Source: Acidobacteriota bacterium (GTDB taxonomy: Bacteria > Acidobacteriota > Thermoanaerobaculia > UBA5066). Taken from it: a stretch of DNA of 64,000 nt. A program made the position numbers and the translations under genes. The DNA is taken from assembly GCA_016716715.1 (NCBI GenBank), contig JADJVE010000002.1, positions 186,001 through 250,000 on the forward strand, in the 5' to 3' direction. This document shows, one piece after another, positions 37,513 to 46,509 of the stretch. The stretch's first letter is position 1, and every line of letters starts with the position of its first letter. Below the pieces are notes generated by a model that worked only from the letters and a program-made list of their open reading frames with translations, was not told where the DNA came from and did no database searches.

Positions 37513-38739
37513 TCAGAAGCGGTGGACGAAGAGGCCCGAGCGCAGCTTCGGCTCGAACCACGTGGACTTCGGCGGCATCGTGACTCCGGCGTCGGCGATC
37601 GCCATGACGTCCGAGATCTGCGTCGGATACATCGCGAACGCGACCGCGCCGCGCCCCGAGCGCACGCGCTCCTCGAGCTCCGAGGTGCCGCGGATCCCGC
37701 CGACGAAGTCGATGCGCGGGTCCGTGCGCGGGTCGCCGATGCCGAGGACGGGGGCAAGGAGGCGATCCTGAAGAAGAGAGACGTCGAGGGCGGAAACCGG
37801 GTCGTTTCCGGAGACCGGCTCGCGAGGTGTGATGGTCTGCCAATTTTCTTTGAGGTAAAGAGAGAAGGTCCCGCGGCGGCTCGGCTCGGGCGCTTCGGCA
37901 GGCTTCACGTCGAACCGCTCTTTGACCTTTCTAAGAAAATCTTCTTCTCCCAGTCCCCCGAGATCCTTCACGACCCGGTTGTACGGGAGGATCGCCAGCT
38001 GGCGGTCCGGGAAGATCGCCGCCGGGAACCAGTTCACGGGGTGGTCGTCGGCGAGGGGGCCCTTCGCCGCGAGCGCCGCCCGGGCGCGGGACGCGGACGC
38101 GCAGCGGTGGTGGCCGTCGGCCACGTAGAGGAGCGGCACCGCCGCGAACGCCGAGACGAAGAACGCGACGTCCGTCTCCGGGACGAGCCAGAGCGTGTGC
38201 CGGACCGCGTCGGGCGCTTCGAAATCGAACTCGGGCCTCTGCGCCGTCACGGCCGCCACGCGGGCGTCGATTGCGTCGACGGCGCGGTACGTCAGGAAGA
38301 CCGGCTCGGCGTGCGCGGATTGCGTGAGCAGGTGGCGGACGCGGTCGTCCTCTTTGTCCTTCCGGGTCTTCTCGTGCTTGCGAATGACGTCCGTGTCGTA
38401 GTCGTCCACGGAACAGGCCGCCACGAAGCCGTCCTGCGACCGCCCTCGCCAGGTCTGGCGGTAGATCAGGAGGCGCGGCACGGGGTCTTCGACGAGAGTG
38501 CCGTCGGCGAAAAATCGGTCGAGGTTCTCCCTCCCCTTCGCGTAGACCTCGTCGGCGTGAATGTCGGTCGTCTCGGCGAGGTCGATCTCGGGACGGCAGA
38601 CGTGGAGGAACGACACGGGATTGCCGGCCGCGAGAGCGCGGGCTTCCTTCGTGTCGACGACGTCGTAGGGCACGGAGGCGACGCGCGCGGCGAGCGCCTT
38701 CGGCGGGCGGCCGGAACGGAACGGTCGGATGCGAGCCAT
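37513..38739 (-). CDS. DUF1015-family protein, serA-linked
   Basis: 408 residues. The family pattern is clear: RPFRSGRPPKALAARVASVPYDVV, NPVSFLHVCRPEIDL, RLLIYRQTW, VRKHEKTRKDKEDDR-type and LLYVADGHHRCASASRARA. The DGHH segment suggests a catalytic or metal site; the reaction is not settled. DUF1015 genes are often found next to serA or serC, matching this context. Two copies of the low-GC motif lie in the C-terminal half (37842 and 37925). Confidence 0.9.
   Translation of the reverse strand: MARIRPFRSGRPPKALAARVASVPYDVVDTKEARALAAGNPVSFLHVCRPEIDLAETTDIHADEVYAKGRENLDRFFADGTLVEDPVPRLLIYRQTWRGRSQDGFVAACSVDDYDTDVIRKHEKTRKDKEDDRVRHLLTQSAHAEPVFLTYRAVDAIDARVAAVTAQRPEFDFEAPDAVRHTLWLVPETDVAFFVSAFAAVPLLYVADGHHRCASASRARAALAAKGPLADDHPVNWFPAAIFPDRQLAILPYNRVVKDLGGLGEEDFLRKVKERFDVKPAEAPEPSRRGTFSLYLKENWQTITPREPVSGNDPVSALDVSLLQDRLLAPVLGIGDPRTDPRIDFVGGIRGTSELEERVRSGRGAVAFAMYPTQISDVMAIADAGVTMPPKSTWFEPKLRSGLFVHRF
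37925..37944 (-). repeat. Low-GC motif copy in the DUF1015 gene
   Basis: On the minus strand GAAGATTTTCTTAGAAAGGT, encoding E-D-F-L-R-K-V. A weaker copy, plus strand, lies at 37842 (AATTTTCTTTGAGG). Confidence 0.5.
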
Positions 38740-38855
38740 GGGCGGAGAGTATCAACCGGACGCCCCGGCCGGTGGCCCCGGGGGGGCCGGACTTGCGCCG
38801 GGTGCTAGACTTTTTCCATCGATCGGACCCCGGTGAGGTGAAAGGAATCCGCGGA
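38740..38855. other. 116-base divergent gap
   Basis: It separates the DUF1015 gene (minus) from the RRM gene (plus). I see GC-rich blocks (CCCCGGCCGGTGGCCCCGGG) and a CTAGACTTTTTC stretch that may hold a -10 (TAGACT), but no -35 I would defend. Confidence 0.3.
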
Positions 38856-39128
38856 ATGAAACTGTACGTCGGCAACCTCTCCTACGGCGTGAACGATTCG
38901 TCCCTCCGGGCCCTGTTCGAGGCGTACGGCGCGGTGGAGTCCGCCACCGTCGTCGCCGACCGCGACTCCGGCCGTTCCAAGGGCTTCGGCTTCGTGGAGA
39001 TGAGCGACGCGGACGCCCAGAAGGCGATCCAGGCGCTCAACGGCTCCCAGCACGACGGCCGCACGATCCGCGTGAACGAGGCGCGCCCGAAGACCGATGC
39101 GCCCCGCGAGTCGAGGGGCCCCCGCTGA
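38856..39128 (+). CDS. RRM-type RNA-binding protein
   Basis: 90 residues, a single RNA-recognition motif: RNP2 KLYVGNLSY at the start, then RNP1 RSKGFGFVEM at about residues 45-54, and LNGSQHDGRTIRVNEARP. This is the compact cyanobacterial/proteobacterial RRM type; such proteins are often cold-induced and bind single-stranded RNA. AAAGGAA lies upstream of ATG 38856. The stop TGA overlaps the CTG proposed as start for the following hydrolase. A terminator-like hairpin lies 52 bases past the stop. Confidence 0.93.
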   Translation: MKLYVGNLSYGVNDSSLRALFEAYGAVESATVVADRDSGRSKGFGFVEMSDADAQKAIQALNGSQHDGRTIRVNEARPKTDAPRESRGPR

Positions 39129-40855
39129 TCCGTCCGGGAGCGTCCGGCGGCGCCCCCCTCCCGCTCAAGAGAATCCTGACGGCCGCGGTCCTCCCGATCG
39201 CGGCCTTTTTTCTTCTGACCGGCGCCGGGCCCTCGGGCGACGACCTCGTCTTCACGGGCGCGCGCGTCCTGGACGGCACGGGCGCCCCGTGGTTCCGCGC
39301 CGACGTCGCGGTCGCGGGCGGCCGCGTCGCGGCCGTCGGCCATCTGCCCGAGGCCCGCCTCTCCCGCGCCGCGCGGCGGATCGAAGCATCCGGCCTGTAC
39401 CTCGCGCCCGGATTCATCGACCTCCTCGGACAGTCCGAGTACAACGTCCTCGTCGACGCCCGGGCCGCCTCGAAGATCACCCAGGGCATCACGACCGAGG
39501 TCACGGGCGAGGGCGGCTCGATCGCCCCGAACGACGAGCGGATGTTCCGCGATTCCGAGACGACGTGGAAGCGCTACGGCGTCCGCGCGGACTTCTTCAC
39601 CCTCGCGGACTACTTCGGCCGCTTTGCCAAGGCCCCGCCCGCGATCAACCTCGGCACGTTTGTCGGAGGCGGCTCGCTGCGCGAGCTCGTGATCGGCGCC
39701 GAGAACCGGCGCGCGACGGCCGGCGAGCTCGCCCGCATGTGCGACGAGGTCGAAAAGGCGATGAAAGACGGCGCGCTCGGCCTCTCGTCGTCGCTCCAGT
39801 ACGTTCCCGACATCTACAACTCCACCGACGAGATCGTCGCGATGGCGAAGGCCGCCGCGAAGCACGGCGGCGTGTATTTCATCCACCAGCGCTCGGAGAG
39901 CAACGCGATCGACGCGTCGCTCGACGAGGTCTTCCGGATCGCGCGCGAGGCGCGGATCCCGACGAACGTCTGGCACCTCAAGACGGCCTACAAGCGCAAC
40001 TGGGGCCGGATGCCCGCCGTCCTCGCCCGGCTCGAGGCCGCGCGGGCCGAGGGCCTCGACGTCGCCGCCAACCAGTACCCGTGGATGGCTGCGTCGAACC
40101 CTCTCGACGCCTGCCTGCCGCCGTGGATGCGCGAGGGAGGCCGGGACAAGCTCCTCGCGCGGCTCAAGGACCCCGGCCTGCGCGAGAAGGCGAAGGCGGA
40201 CATGGCCCGCGACGCGGACGACTGGCAGAACCAGTACTTCGGCAGCGGCGGCCCGTCGCGGATCCTCGTGTCGGCGGTGCTCACGCCCGCGCTCAAGCCG
40301 CTCGAGGGCAAGTCGATCGAGGAGATCGCGGCGGTGCAGAAGAAGGACCCGCGCGACGCCCTGATGGACGTCGTCCTCGCGGACGGCGCCCACGCGTCCT
40401 GCATCTTCTTCTGCATGGACGAGGAGGATGTGAGGTCGGCGCTCAAGCACCGGCTCGTGTCCTTCTGCACCGACTCGGGCGCCTCCGCGACGGACGGCAT
40501 CCTCTCGGAGGAGAAATCTCACCCGCGCGGCTGGGCCTCGACCGCCCGCATCCTCGGAACGTACGTCCGGGACGAGAAGGTCCTGCCGCTCGAGGAGGCC
40601 GTCCGCAAGATGACGTCCTTCGCGGCGGCGCGCGCGGGCCTGAAGGACCGCGGCTTTCTCAAGGAAGGCTTCCCCGCCGATCTCGTCGCGTTCGATCTCG
40701 CGAAGGTGAAGGCCGTCTCGACGTACGCGGACCCGCTCCGGTACTCGGAGGGGTTCCCGTACGTGGCCGTCAACGGCGCGCTCGTCGTGGACGGCGGCCG
40801 GATCACCTCGGAGCGCCCAGGACGGGCGCTCCGAGGGCCCGGGTTCGCGCGCTGA
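39125..40855 (+). CDS. N-acyl-D-amino-acid deacylase-like amidohydrolase with signal peptide
   Basis: The frame encodes KRILTAAVLPIAAFFLLTGA, a textbook signal peptide, then the amidohydrolase body: DDLVFTGARVLDGTGAPWFRADVAVAGGRVAAVG, GLYLAPGFIDLLGQSE, WHLKTAYKRNWG and FCTDSGASATDG. It resembles D-aminoacylases, though the canonical H.H is replaced by DLLGQ in the first metal loop, so activity is unsure. No ATG, GTG or TTG precedes 39542 in frame. CTG 39125 has GAGGGG six bases upstream and overlaps the RRM stop (CTGA), so I give it as the start. The lack of a canonical start and the terminator inside it make expression uncertain. Confidence 0.75.
   Translation: MIRPGASGGAPLPLKRILTAAVLPIAAFFLLTGAGPSGDDLVFTGARVLDGTGAPWFRADVAVAGGRVAAVGHLPEARLSRAARRIEASGLYLAPGFIDLLGQSEYNVLVDARAASKITQGITTEVTGEGGSIAPNDERMFRDSETTWKRYGVRADFFTLADYFGRFAKAPPAINLGTFVGGGSLRELVIGAENRRATAGELARMCDEVEKAMKDGALGLSSSLQYVPDIYNSTDEIVAMAKAAAKHGGVYFIHQRSESNAIDASLDEVFRIAREARIPTNVWHLKTAYKRNWGRMPAVLARLEAARAEGLDVAANQYPWMAASNPLDACLPPWMREGGRDKLLARLKDPGLREKAKADMARDADDWQNQYFGSGGPSRILVSAVLTPALKPLEGKSIEEIAAVQKKDPRDALMDVVLADGAHASCIFFCMDEEDVRSALKHRLVSFCTDSGASATDGILSEEKSHPRGWASTARILGTYVRDEKVLPLEEAVRKMTSFAAARAGLKDRGFLKEGFPADLVAFDLAKVKAVSTYADPLRYSEGFPYVAVNGALVVDGGRITSERPGRALRGPGFAR
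39181..39211 (+). terminator. Terminator-like hairpin after the RRM gene
   Basis: Stem GGCCGCG (39181-39187), loop of 11, stem CGCGGCC (39199-39205), then six T. It looks like an intrinsic terminator for the RRM gene, yet falls within the apparent signal-peptide codons (IAAFFLL) of the next gene. Confidence 0.6.
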
Positions 40856-40862
40856 CGGGGCG

Positions 40863-41783
40863 CTACCGGGCGGGAACGGGCGCCGCGACGCTCGTCGCGT
40901 GCACGGGCGCCCGCTGCCACTTCTTCAGGAGGTCGACGACGATGTCGCCGATTCGGAGGAGGTTTTCCTGGCTGGACCCGCCGAGGTGCGGCGTCATGAG
41001 GACGTTCGGCGCCGCGAGGAGCGGGCTGTTCGGATCGGGCGGGTCGCTCAGGTAGACGTCCGTCGCGTACGCACGGACCTTGCCGGACGCGAGGGCGGCC
41101 GCGAGATCGGCCTCGACGACGATCGAGCCGCGCGCCGTGTTCACGAGGATGACGCCGTCCTTCATCTTCGCGATCGTGTGCTCGCTCACGAGTCCGCGCG
41201 TCTCGGCGGTGGCCGGCACGTGGAAGCTGATGAAGTCGGCCCGCTTGAAGAGCTCGTCGAGGTCGTCCACGAGCTCGGCGAGCGCGTGGTTCGCGATCTG
41301 CGGGTCGTACGCGAGGACCTTCATCCCGAAGGCCTGCGCGCGGCGGGCGACCTCGGTGCCGATCAGGCCGGCGCCCACGAGGCCGAGCGTCTTGCCGAAG
41401 AGCTCGGTGCGCTTGAGCTCCTTCTTGAGGAAGCGGCCGCCCTTGAGCCCGACGTGCCCCTCGACGACCCGGCTCGGAACCGCGAGCATGAGCGCCATCG
41501 TGAGCTCGGCCACGGCGACCGACGACGCGCGCGGCGTGTTCTTGACGTCGATGCCTCGCTCGCGGCAGGCCTGGATGTCGACGTTGTCGAGACCCACGCC
41601 GCCCCGGATCACGAGCTTGAGGTTCGGCGCGTTCGCAAGGTACTCGCGCGTGACCTTCGTCTTCGAGCGGACGAGGACGACGTCGGCCTCCTTGAGGCGG
41701 GCGGCGTCGGTGAGGACCTCGCCGAACGGGGCGAGGCGTTTGGGAAGCGATTCGTCGAACGAATCGGCCAGCAGGATCTTCAT
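40863..41783 (-). CDS. D-2-hydroxyacid dehydrogenase (SerA-like, no ACT domain)
   Basis: 306 residues from ATG 41783, with GGAGG six bases upstream; a TTG at 41795 is less likely. The NAD-binding GAGLIGTEVARRAQAFGMKV and the catalytic NTARGSIVVEADL and TPHLGGSSQEN are clear. Unlike the serA at 36300 it ends soon after the substrate domain and has no ACT region. It may be a second 3-phosphoglycerate dehydrogenase or act on another hydroxyacid. It converges with the deacylase and is followed by a 123-base gap (41784-41906) with nothing recognisable. Confidence 0.88.
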   Translation of the reverse strand: MKILLADSFDESLPKRLAPFGEVLTDAARLKEADVVLVRSKTKVTREYLANAPNLKLVIRGGVGLDNVDIQACRERGIDVKNTPRASSVAVAELTMALMLAVPSRVVEGHVGLKGGRFLKKELKRTELFGKTLGLVGAGLIGTEVARRAQAFGMKVLAYDPQIANHALAELVDDLDELFKRADFISFHVPATAETRGLVSEHTIAKMKDGVILVNTARGSIVVEADLAAALASGKVRAYATDVYLSDPPDPNSPLLAAPNVLMTPHLGGSSQENLLRIGDIVVDLLKKWQRAPVHATSVAAPVPAR

Positions 41784-41906
41784 GTGGGCCTCCAACCTTG
41801 GGGCACGCCCCGCGTCAGGCCGGCGGACGCGTCCCCTCTACATGCTGAGGACCGGACGGGCGGGCGGCCATGATGAGCCCGTATCAGGGGCGCCGGGGAG
41901 CCGGGG

Positions 41907-43433
41907 TCAGTGCGCCGCTGGTTCGCGTCCCGGCCCTTCGGCCCAGGCGAGAAGGCGAGCGGCGTCCGGGTCCCCCGGCGAAAGCCGAACCGCTTCCTTG
42001 AGCCACGGAAGAGCGCGTGCGGTCTCCCCGCGGCCGAGATAGCCGGCCGCGGATCGAACGAGAAGGCGCGGGACCATCGGCGAAACCGCCGGGAGGCCCA
42101 GGACGCGCCGCAGCCACCGGGGAGACACCGAAGCGGCCGCGTCGGGGGGCGGACCACCCTCCGTGACGCCGCCCGTCAGCCAGGGGCGGTTGAGCTCGAC
42201 CCCCGCGACGTTCCGGACGGCGAGCCAGGCGTGGCCCACGACCGGAGCGAGGGCGGGAATCGTGGAAACGCGCACGGGTCCCGCCACCGCCCACACGACC
42301 CCCGCGGGCGGACGGAGCGCCTCGGCGTATCCGTCCCATGCTCCCGGCGCGATCAGGACGCCGGGGAGGTTGACCAGCGCTCCCGCAACGAACGCGGCGC
42401 GCACCGCCCCCGCCACGACGAGCGCCGCGGGGGCGGCGAGGAGCGGAAGCACGGGAAGCAGGTGCCGCGGGCCCCACGCGGTGCCGCCCTCCCAGCTCCA
42501 CCAGCGCGCGACGACGAGAAGGTGCAGGAGCGGCACTCCCGCGCAGAGCCAGACGGCCGCGCGCGGCGCGACCCTCAGGCCGAGGACGCCCGCGATGACC
42601 ACCGGAGCGTAGAGAAGGAGGCCTCGCCCCGGCGAGAGAAGGAGACCGAAGAGGCCGGTTCCGATCGGCGTCGTGAAGCGGAGCATTTCGTCGCCGTAGC
42701 CCGCCTCGAAGAACGATCCGTAGAGAAGCCGGTTCGCCGCGATGTGGAGGCACAGGGCGGCCGCGAGGATCCCCATCGCGCGCAGGGCCCGCCCGCCGTC
42801 GCGAGAGGGCCGGGCGTCGAGGACGATGACGAAGAGGAGCACCGGCGTCGTCGCCCACAGGATCGGCTTGAGAAGACACGCGCCCGCCCAAGGGACGGCA
42901 GCGAAGGAGGGCGGGCGGCCCGAGAGAAGGAGCGCCGCTCCCGACGCGAGACCCGCGGCCGCGAACGGCTCGACGAACGAATCCGCCGCGTACGGCCAGA
43001 GAAAGGTCCCCGCGACGAGCGCCGCCTCCCATGGCCCCGTCGCGTCGGGCTTGAGGGCGCGCACGAGCCACCCGAACGCGAGTCCGGCGAGCAGGACTCC
43101 GGCCGACCACGTGAGCGCCGTCAAAGCGTCGACGCCCGCCGCGCCGATCACGCGGCGGACGGGCCACGCGGCGCCCAGGCCGGGAAGAGGCAGGAGGGAC
43201 GGGAACAGCCCGTACTTCGAATGGTGCGGCGGCGCGATCTCGGGAGCCGAAGCGTCGGCGGGAGGCATCCGGCCGAAACCGGGCCCGCCCTGCACGAAGA
43301 GCCCCAGCGATTCCGAGACGACCTCCGCCCCGTCGGCCGTCGCCACCGCTCTTCCGATGTACGGCAGGGCGACGACCGCGAGGAGAGCGAGAAGGGAAAA
43401 GCGCCCCGGGCGCGAGGCCGGGCTTTCAGCCAT
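41907..43433 (-). CDS. Polytopic membrane protein with C-terminal TPR, paralogue of 31202
   Basis: 508 residues. Around ten hydrophobic segments are followed by LLVRSAAGYLGRGETARALPWLKEAVRLSPGDPDAARLLAWAEG, a TPR unit. The paired motif LLSPGRGLLLYAPVVIAGVLGL and RWWSWEGGTAWGPRHLLPVLPLL corresponds to the same parts of the 31202 protein. It may belong to the GT39/GT83-type lipid-linked glycosyltransferases, but no catalytic motif stands out. Its start overlaps the exporter gene (8 bases), so it is probably coupled to it. Confidence 0.75.
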   Translation of the reverse strand: MAESPASRPGRFSLLALLAVVALPYIGRAVATADGAEVVSESLGLFVQGGPGFGRMPPADASAPEIAPPHHSKYGLFPSLLPLPGLGAAWPVRRVIGAAGVDALTALTWSAGVLLAGLAFGWLVRALKPDATGPWEAALVAGTFLWPYAADSFVEPFAAAGLASGAALLLSGRPPSFAAVPWAGACLLKPILWATTPVLLFVIVLDARPSRDGGRALRAMGILAAALCLHIAANRLLYGSFFEAGYGDEMLRFTTPIGTGLFGLLLSPGRGLLLYAPVVIAGVLGLRVAPRAAVWLCAGVPLLHLLVVARWWSWEGGTAWGPRHLLPVLPLLAAPAALVVAGAVRAAFVAGALVNLPGVLIAPGAWDGYAEALRPPAGVVWAVAGPVRVSTIPALAPVVGHAWLAVRNVAGVELNRPWLTGGVTEGGPPPDAAASVSPRWLRRVLGLPAVSPMVPRLLVRSAAGYLGRGETARALPWLKEAVRLSPGDPDAARLLAWAEGPGREPAAH

Positions 43434-45351
43434 TGGGGCGGCGCAGCGTGTCGACGGCTTCCGCGAGGGCCGGAGGGACCTCGGGAGACTCCTCCACCGT
43501 CTCGCGCGGCTTCGGATCGCCCTCGCCCGGAGCGAGGAAGAGGTTGCTCTCGAGGCCGTGCTGCTTCGTGTACATGTCCCAGTACCGCCCGCGGGCGGCG
43601 AACAGCGTCTCGTGCGTGCCGTGCTCGACGATCAGGCCGTTCTCGACGACGAGGATCTGGTCCGCGCGGCGGATCGTCGACAGCCGGTGGGCGATCACGA
43701 ACGTCGTGCGGCCCTTCATGAGGTACGAGAGCCCCTGCTGGATGAGGGCCTCGGACTCCGAGTCGAGGCTCGACGTCGCCTCGTCGAGGATCAGGATGCG
43801 CGGGTCCGCGAGGATCGCCCGGGCGATCGAGACCCGCTGGCGCTGGCCGCCGGAGAGCTTGACGCCGCGCTCGCCGACGATCGTGTCGTACTTCTTCTCG
43901 AAGCCCTCGGCGAACTCGTCCACGCGCGCGATCCGGCAGGCCTCGAGAATCGTCTCCTCCGGCGCGTCCGGGCGCGAGAAGGCGACGTTCTCGCGAATCG
44001 TGCCGTCGAAGAGGAACGTCTCCTGCAGGACGACGCCGAGCGCGGTGCGGTACGAATCCAGCCGCACGGCCGAGAGGTCGACCCCGTCCACGAGGACGCG
44101 GCCGCCCGTCGGGCCGTGGAACGCGGCGACGAGTCCGATGATCGTGGACTTGCCCGAGCCGGACGGGCCGACGAGCGCCGTCACCGTGCCGGGCGCGGCG
44201 TGGAACGAGATCCCGTGGAGGACCTCCTTGCCCTCGTCGTAGGCGAAGCGGACGTCCTCGAACACGAGATCGCCCGCGAGGGCCGTCAGCGAGATCGTCC
44301 GCTTCGGATCCGCGTCCTCGGGGCGCTCGGCGAGGATCTCGCGCGTCCGTTCGAGGCCCGCGAGGGCCTCGGTCAGCTGCGTGCCGATCGCGACGATCTG
44401 GAAGATCGGGGCCACGAGGAAGCCGAGGAAGACCGTGTACGTGAAGAACCCGCCGAGCGTGAGCGTTCCCGCGAGGATCTGCTTCGTGCCCACGAACATG
44501 ACGACGGCGCCCACGATCCCGAGGAGGACGGTCGAGGAGAGGCTCATGACGCTCGTCGAGGTCAGCGTCTTCAGGACGTTGTCGAGGAGGCGCTGCACGC
44601 CGGCCGAGAACGTCTTCTCCTCGCGCTCCTCGGCGTGGTAGCCCTTCACGACGCGGACGCCGCCGAGAGACTCGGAGAGGCGCCCCGCGACCTCCGCGTG
44701 GAGCTTCGAGCGCTCGCGGAAGATGGGCCGGATCGTCGCGAACGCCTTGTTCAGGACGACGCCGAAGCCCACGAGGAACGCGAACGCCATCAGCGTCATC
44801 GTCGCGCTGATCTTGAAGAGGACGACGAGCGCGATCGCGGCCGTGAGGAGGCCGCCCGCGAACTCGACGAGGCCCGTCCCGATGAGATTCCGGACGCCCT
44901 CGACGTCGCTCATGATCCGCGAGACGAGCGCGCCGGTCTTGTTCGCGTCGAAGTACGCGACGGGCAGCCGCCCGACGTGCGCCTGGACCTTGCGGCGCAG
45001 CTCGGCGATGAGGCGCTGCGCGGCCTTGGACAGGAGCTGCGTGAGCGAGAACGACGTGACGCCCTGGATGAGCGTCGCCGCGACGACCGCGCCGAGGAGC
45101 GGCAGCAGCATCTCCGTATGGCGCTTGCCGATGACGTCGTCGATCAGGAACTTCGTGGACGCCGGCAGCACGAGCCCCGAGACGCGGTTGACCGCCATCA
45201 GGACCATCCCGAGCGCGAGGATTCCCTTCCGCGGCGCGACGAGCGCCTTGATGTCCGGGAGCAACGCCGCGAGCCGCTGCGACTTCGGCGCCTTCGGCCC
45301 CTCGCTGCGCAGCTTGCCTCCCGCCCGCTCGGGATTCGGGAGGCGGCCCAT
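43426..45351 (-). CDS. MsbA-like ABC exporter (fused membrane and ATPase domains)
   Basis: 641 residues from ATG 45351. Residues about 40-350 are six membrane spans of the exporter type (LALGMVLMAVNRVSGLVLP, AYFDANKTGALVSRIMSDV). The ATPase carries Walker A GPSGSGKST, signature LSGGQRQRVSIARAI, Walker B ILILDEATSSLDSESE and the switch IAHRLST. This is the MsbA/lipid-flippase family; lipid, polysaccharide or drug substrates are all possible. A C-terminal tail of about 40 acidic, Pro-rich residues is unusual. It follows the saccharopine-dehydrogenase-like gene with a short gap. Confidence 0.9.
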   Translation of the reverse strand: MGRLPNPERAGGKLRSEGPKAPKSQRLAALLPDIKALVAPRKGILALGMVLMAVNRVSGLVLPASTKFLIDDVIGKRHTEMLLPLLGAVVAATLIQGVTSFSLTQLLSKAAQRLIAELRRKVQAHVGRLPVAYFDANKTGALVSRIMSDVEGVRNLIGTGLVEFAGGLLTAAIALVVLFKISATMTLMAFAFLVGFGVVLNKAFATIRPIFRERSKLHAEVAGRLSESLGGVRVVKGYHAEEREEKTFSAGVQRLLDNVLKTLTSTSVMSLSSTVLLGIVGAVVMFVGTKQILAGTLTLGGFFTYTVFLGFLVAPIFQIVAIGTQLTEALAGLERTREILAERPEDADPKRTISLTALAGDLVFEDVRFAYDEGKEVLHGISFHAAPGTVTALVGPSGSGKSTIIGLVAAFHGPTGGRVLVDGVDLSAVRLDSYRTALGVVLQETFLFDGTIRENVAFSRPDAPEETILEACRIARVDEFAEGFEKKYDTIVGERGVKLSGGQRQRVSIARAILADPRILILDEATSSLDSESEALIQQGLSYLMKGRTTFVIAHRLSTIRRADQILVVENGLIVEHGTHETLFAARGRYWDMYTKQHGLESNLFLAPGEGDPKPRETVEESPEVPPALAEAVDTLRRPNG

Positions 45352-45359
45352 CGGGCTCT

Positions 45360-46502
45360 TTATCGCGGCCAAGGGGCCTCTTCTTCCGTGAACGCGATCC
45401 CGCGCGCCGCGAGGCCCGACACGAAAGCGTCCCAGAGCCTCGCGTCGCGGCCGAGATTCTCCGGCGGGTGCACGCCGGGCGTCCGGAACGCTCCACTCGC
45501 GAGGAGGTGCGCTCCGATGACGCAGGGATAGCCCGTCGTCCGCGCCATCGACGTCGCGCCCGTCTTTGGGTCGGTGCGGTCGAACAGGCCGTGGACGAGG
45601 CGGAAAGACGCGCCGCCGCGCGACCCGTGCGACTCGACCCGCAGCACCGTGAACTCCTCCTCGTCCGCTCCCCGCTTCCACTGCGGGAAGATGAGCGCCT
45701 CGGCGACGGCGCGCGGGGCGACCCGGACGCCTCCCGCCTCGACGGGCGTCTCGGAAAAGAAACCGGCCTCCCTCAGGAAGCGCGCCTTCTCGGCGTGGCC
45801 GGGCCAGCGCAGGGTCCGCTCGCAGAGGTTTCTGGCCTTGACGGTCGTCAGCACGGTGCGCAGGCCGTCGCTCAGGAAACCTTCGAGCGTCCCGACCCCC
45901 GGAACCTCGAACGGGGCGACGTCGGACAGTGCCGGCTTCGTGACCACGCGCCCGCCCTCGACGAGGCGCGCGGGCCTCGTGTACTCCTCGAGGACGTCCG
46001 TGGGCGAGAAGACCGCGCAGTACTCCCACGGGGGAACCCGCTTCGTCGGGATCCCGCCGACGGAGATGACGACGGAGTCGAGCGCGTCGAAGCGCGCCGC
46101 GGCGCGGCCGCAGGCGAGGTTCGAGAGGCCCGGCGACACGCCGCAGTCCACGATCGCGGCCGCACCCTTCGCCTTCGCGAGTGCGTCGAGCGCAAGTGGA
46201 TCCTCCGGGGCGAACGAGATGTCCGAGACCGGCTTGCCGCACTCGAGGACGGTCTTCAGCATCGCGTGGCCGAGGAAGCCCGGCACCGCCCCGACGACGA
46301 CGTCCGCGCCCGCGACCGCCTGCGCGAGAGCGGAAGCGCTGGAAAGATCCGCGCGCTTCGTCGCGAGGCGCGGGATTCCCGCGAGCGCCCCGAGCGCGGC
46401 CTCGCTGAAGTCGAGGGCGGTCACGTCGAACCCGTCCTCCGCGAGCGTCCGCGCCACGAAACCACCGACGAGCCCGGCTCCGAGAACGGCGACATTGGGC
46501 AT
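45360..46502 (-). CDS. Saccharopine dehydrogenase-like NAD(P)-dependent protein
   Basis: 380 residues. The N-terminal Rossmann motif VAVLGAGLVGGFVARTLAEDG is followed by the family's DVVVGAVPGFLGHAMLKTVLECGKPVSD and DCGVSPGLSNLACG. This is the Lys9/LYSDH fold used in saccharopine or lysine metabolism; the reaction here is not fixed by sequence. The ATG at 46502 lies 7 bases after the stop of the EmrE/EamA-like gene. Confidence 0.88.
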   Translation of the reverse strand: MPNVAVLGAGLVGGFVARTLAEDGFDVTALDFSEAALGALAGIPRLATKRADLSSASALAQAVAGADVVVGAVPGFLGHAMLKTVLECGKPVSDISFAPEDPLALDALAKAKGAAAIVDCGVSPGLSNLACGRAAARFDALDSVVISVGGIPTKRVPPWEYCAVFSPTDVLEEYTRPARLVEGGRVVTKPALSDVAPFEVPGVGTLEGFLSDGLRTVLTTVKARNLCERTLRWPGHAEKARFLREAGFFSETPVEAGGVRVAPRAVAEALIFPQWKRGADEEEFTVLRVESHGSRGGASFRLVHGLFDRTDPKTGATSMARTTGYPCVIGAHLLASGAFRTPGVHPPENLGRDARLWDAFVSGLAARGIAFTEEEAPWPR

Positions 46503-46509
46503 GGCGTGC

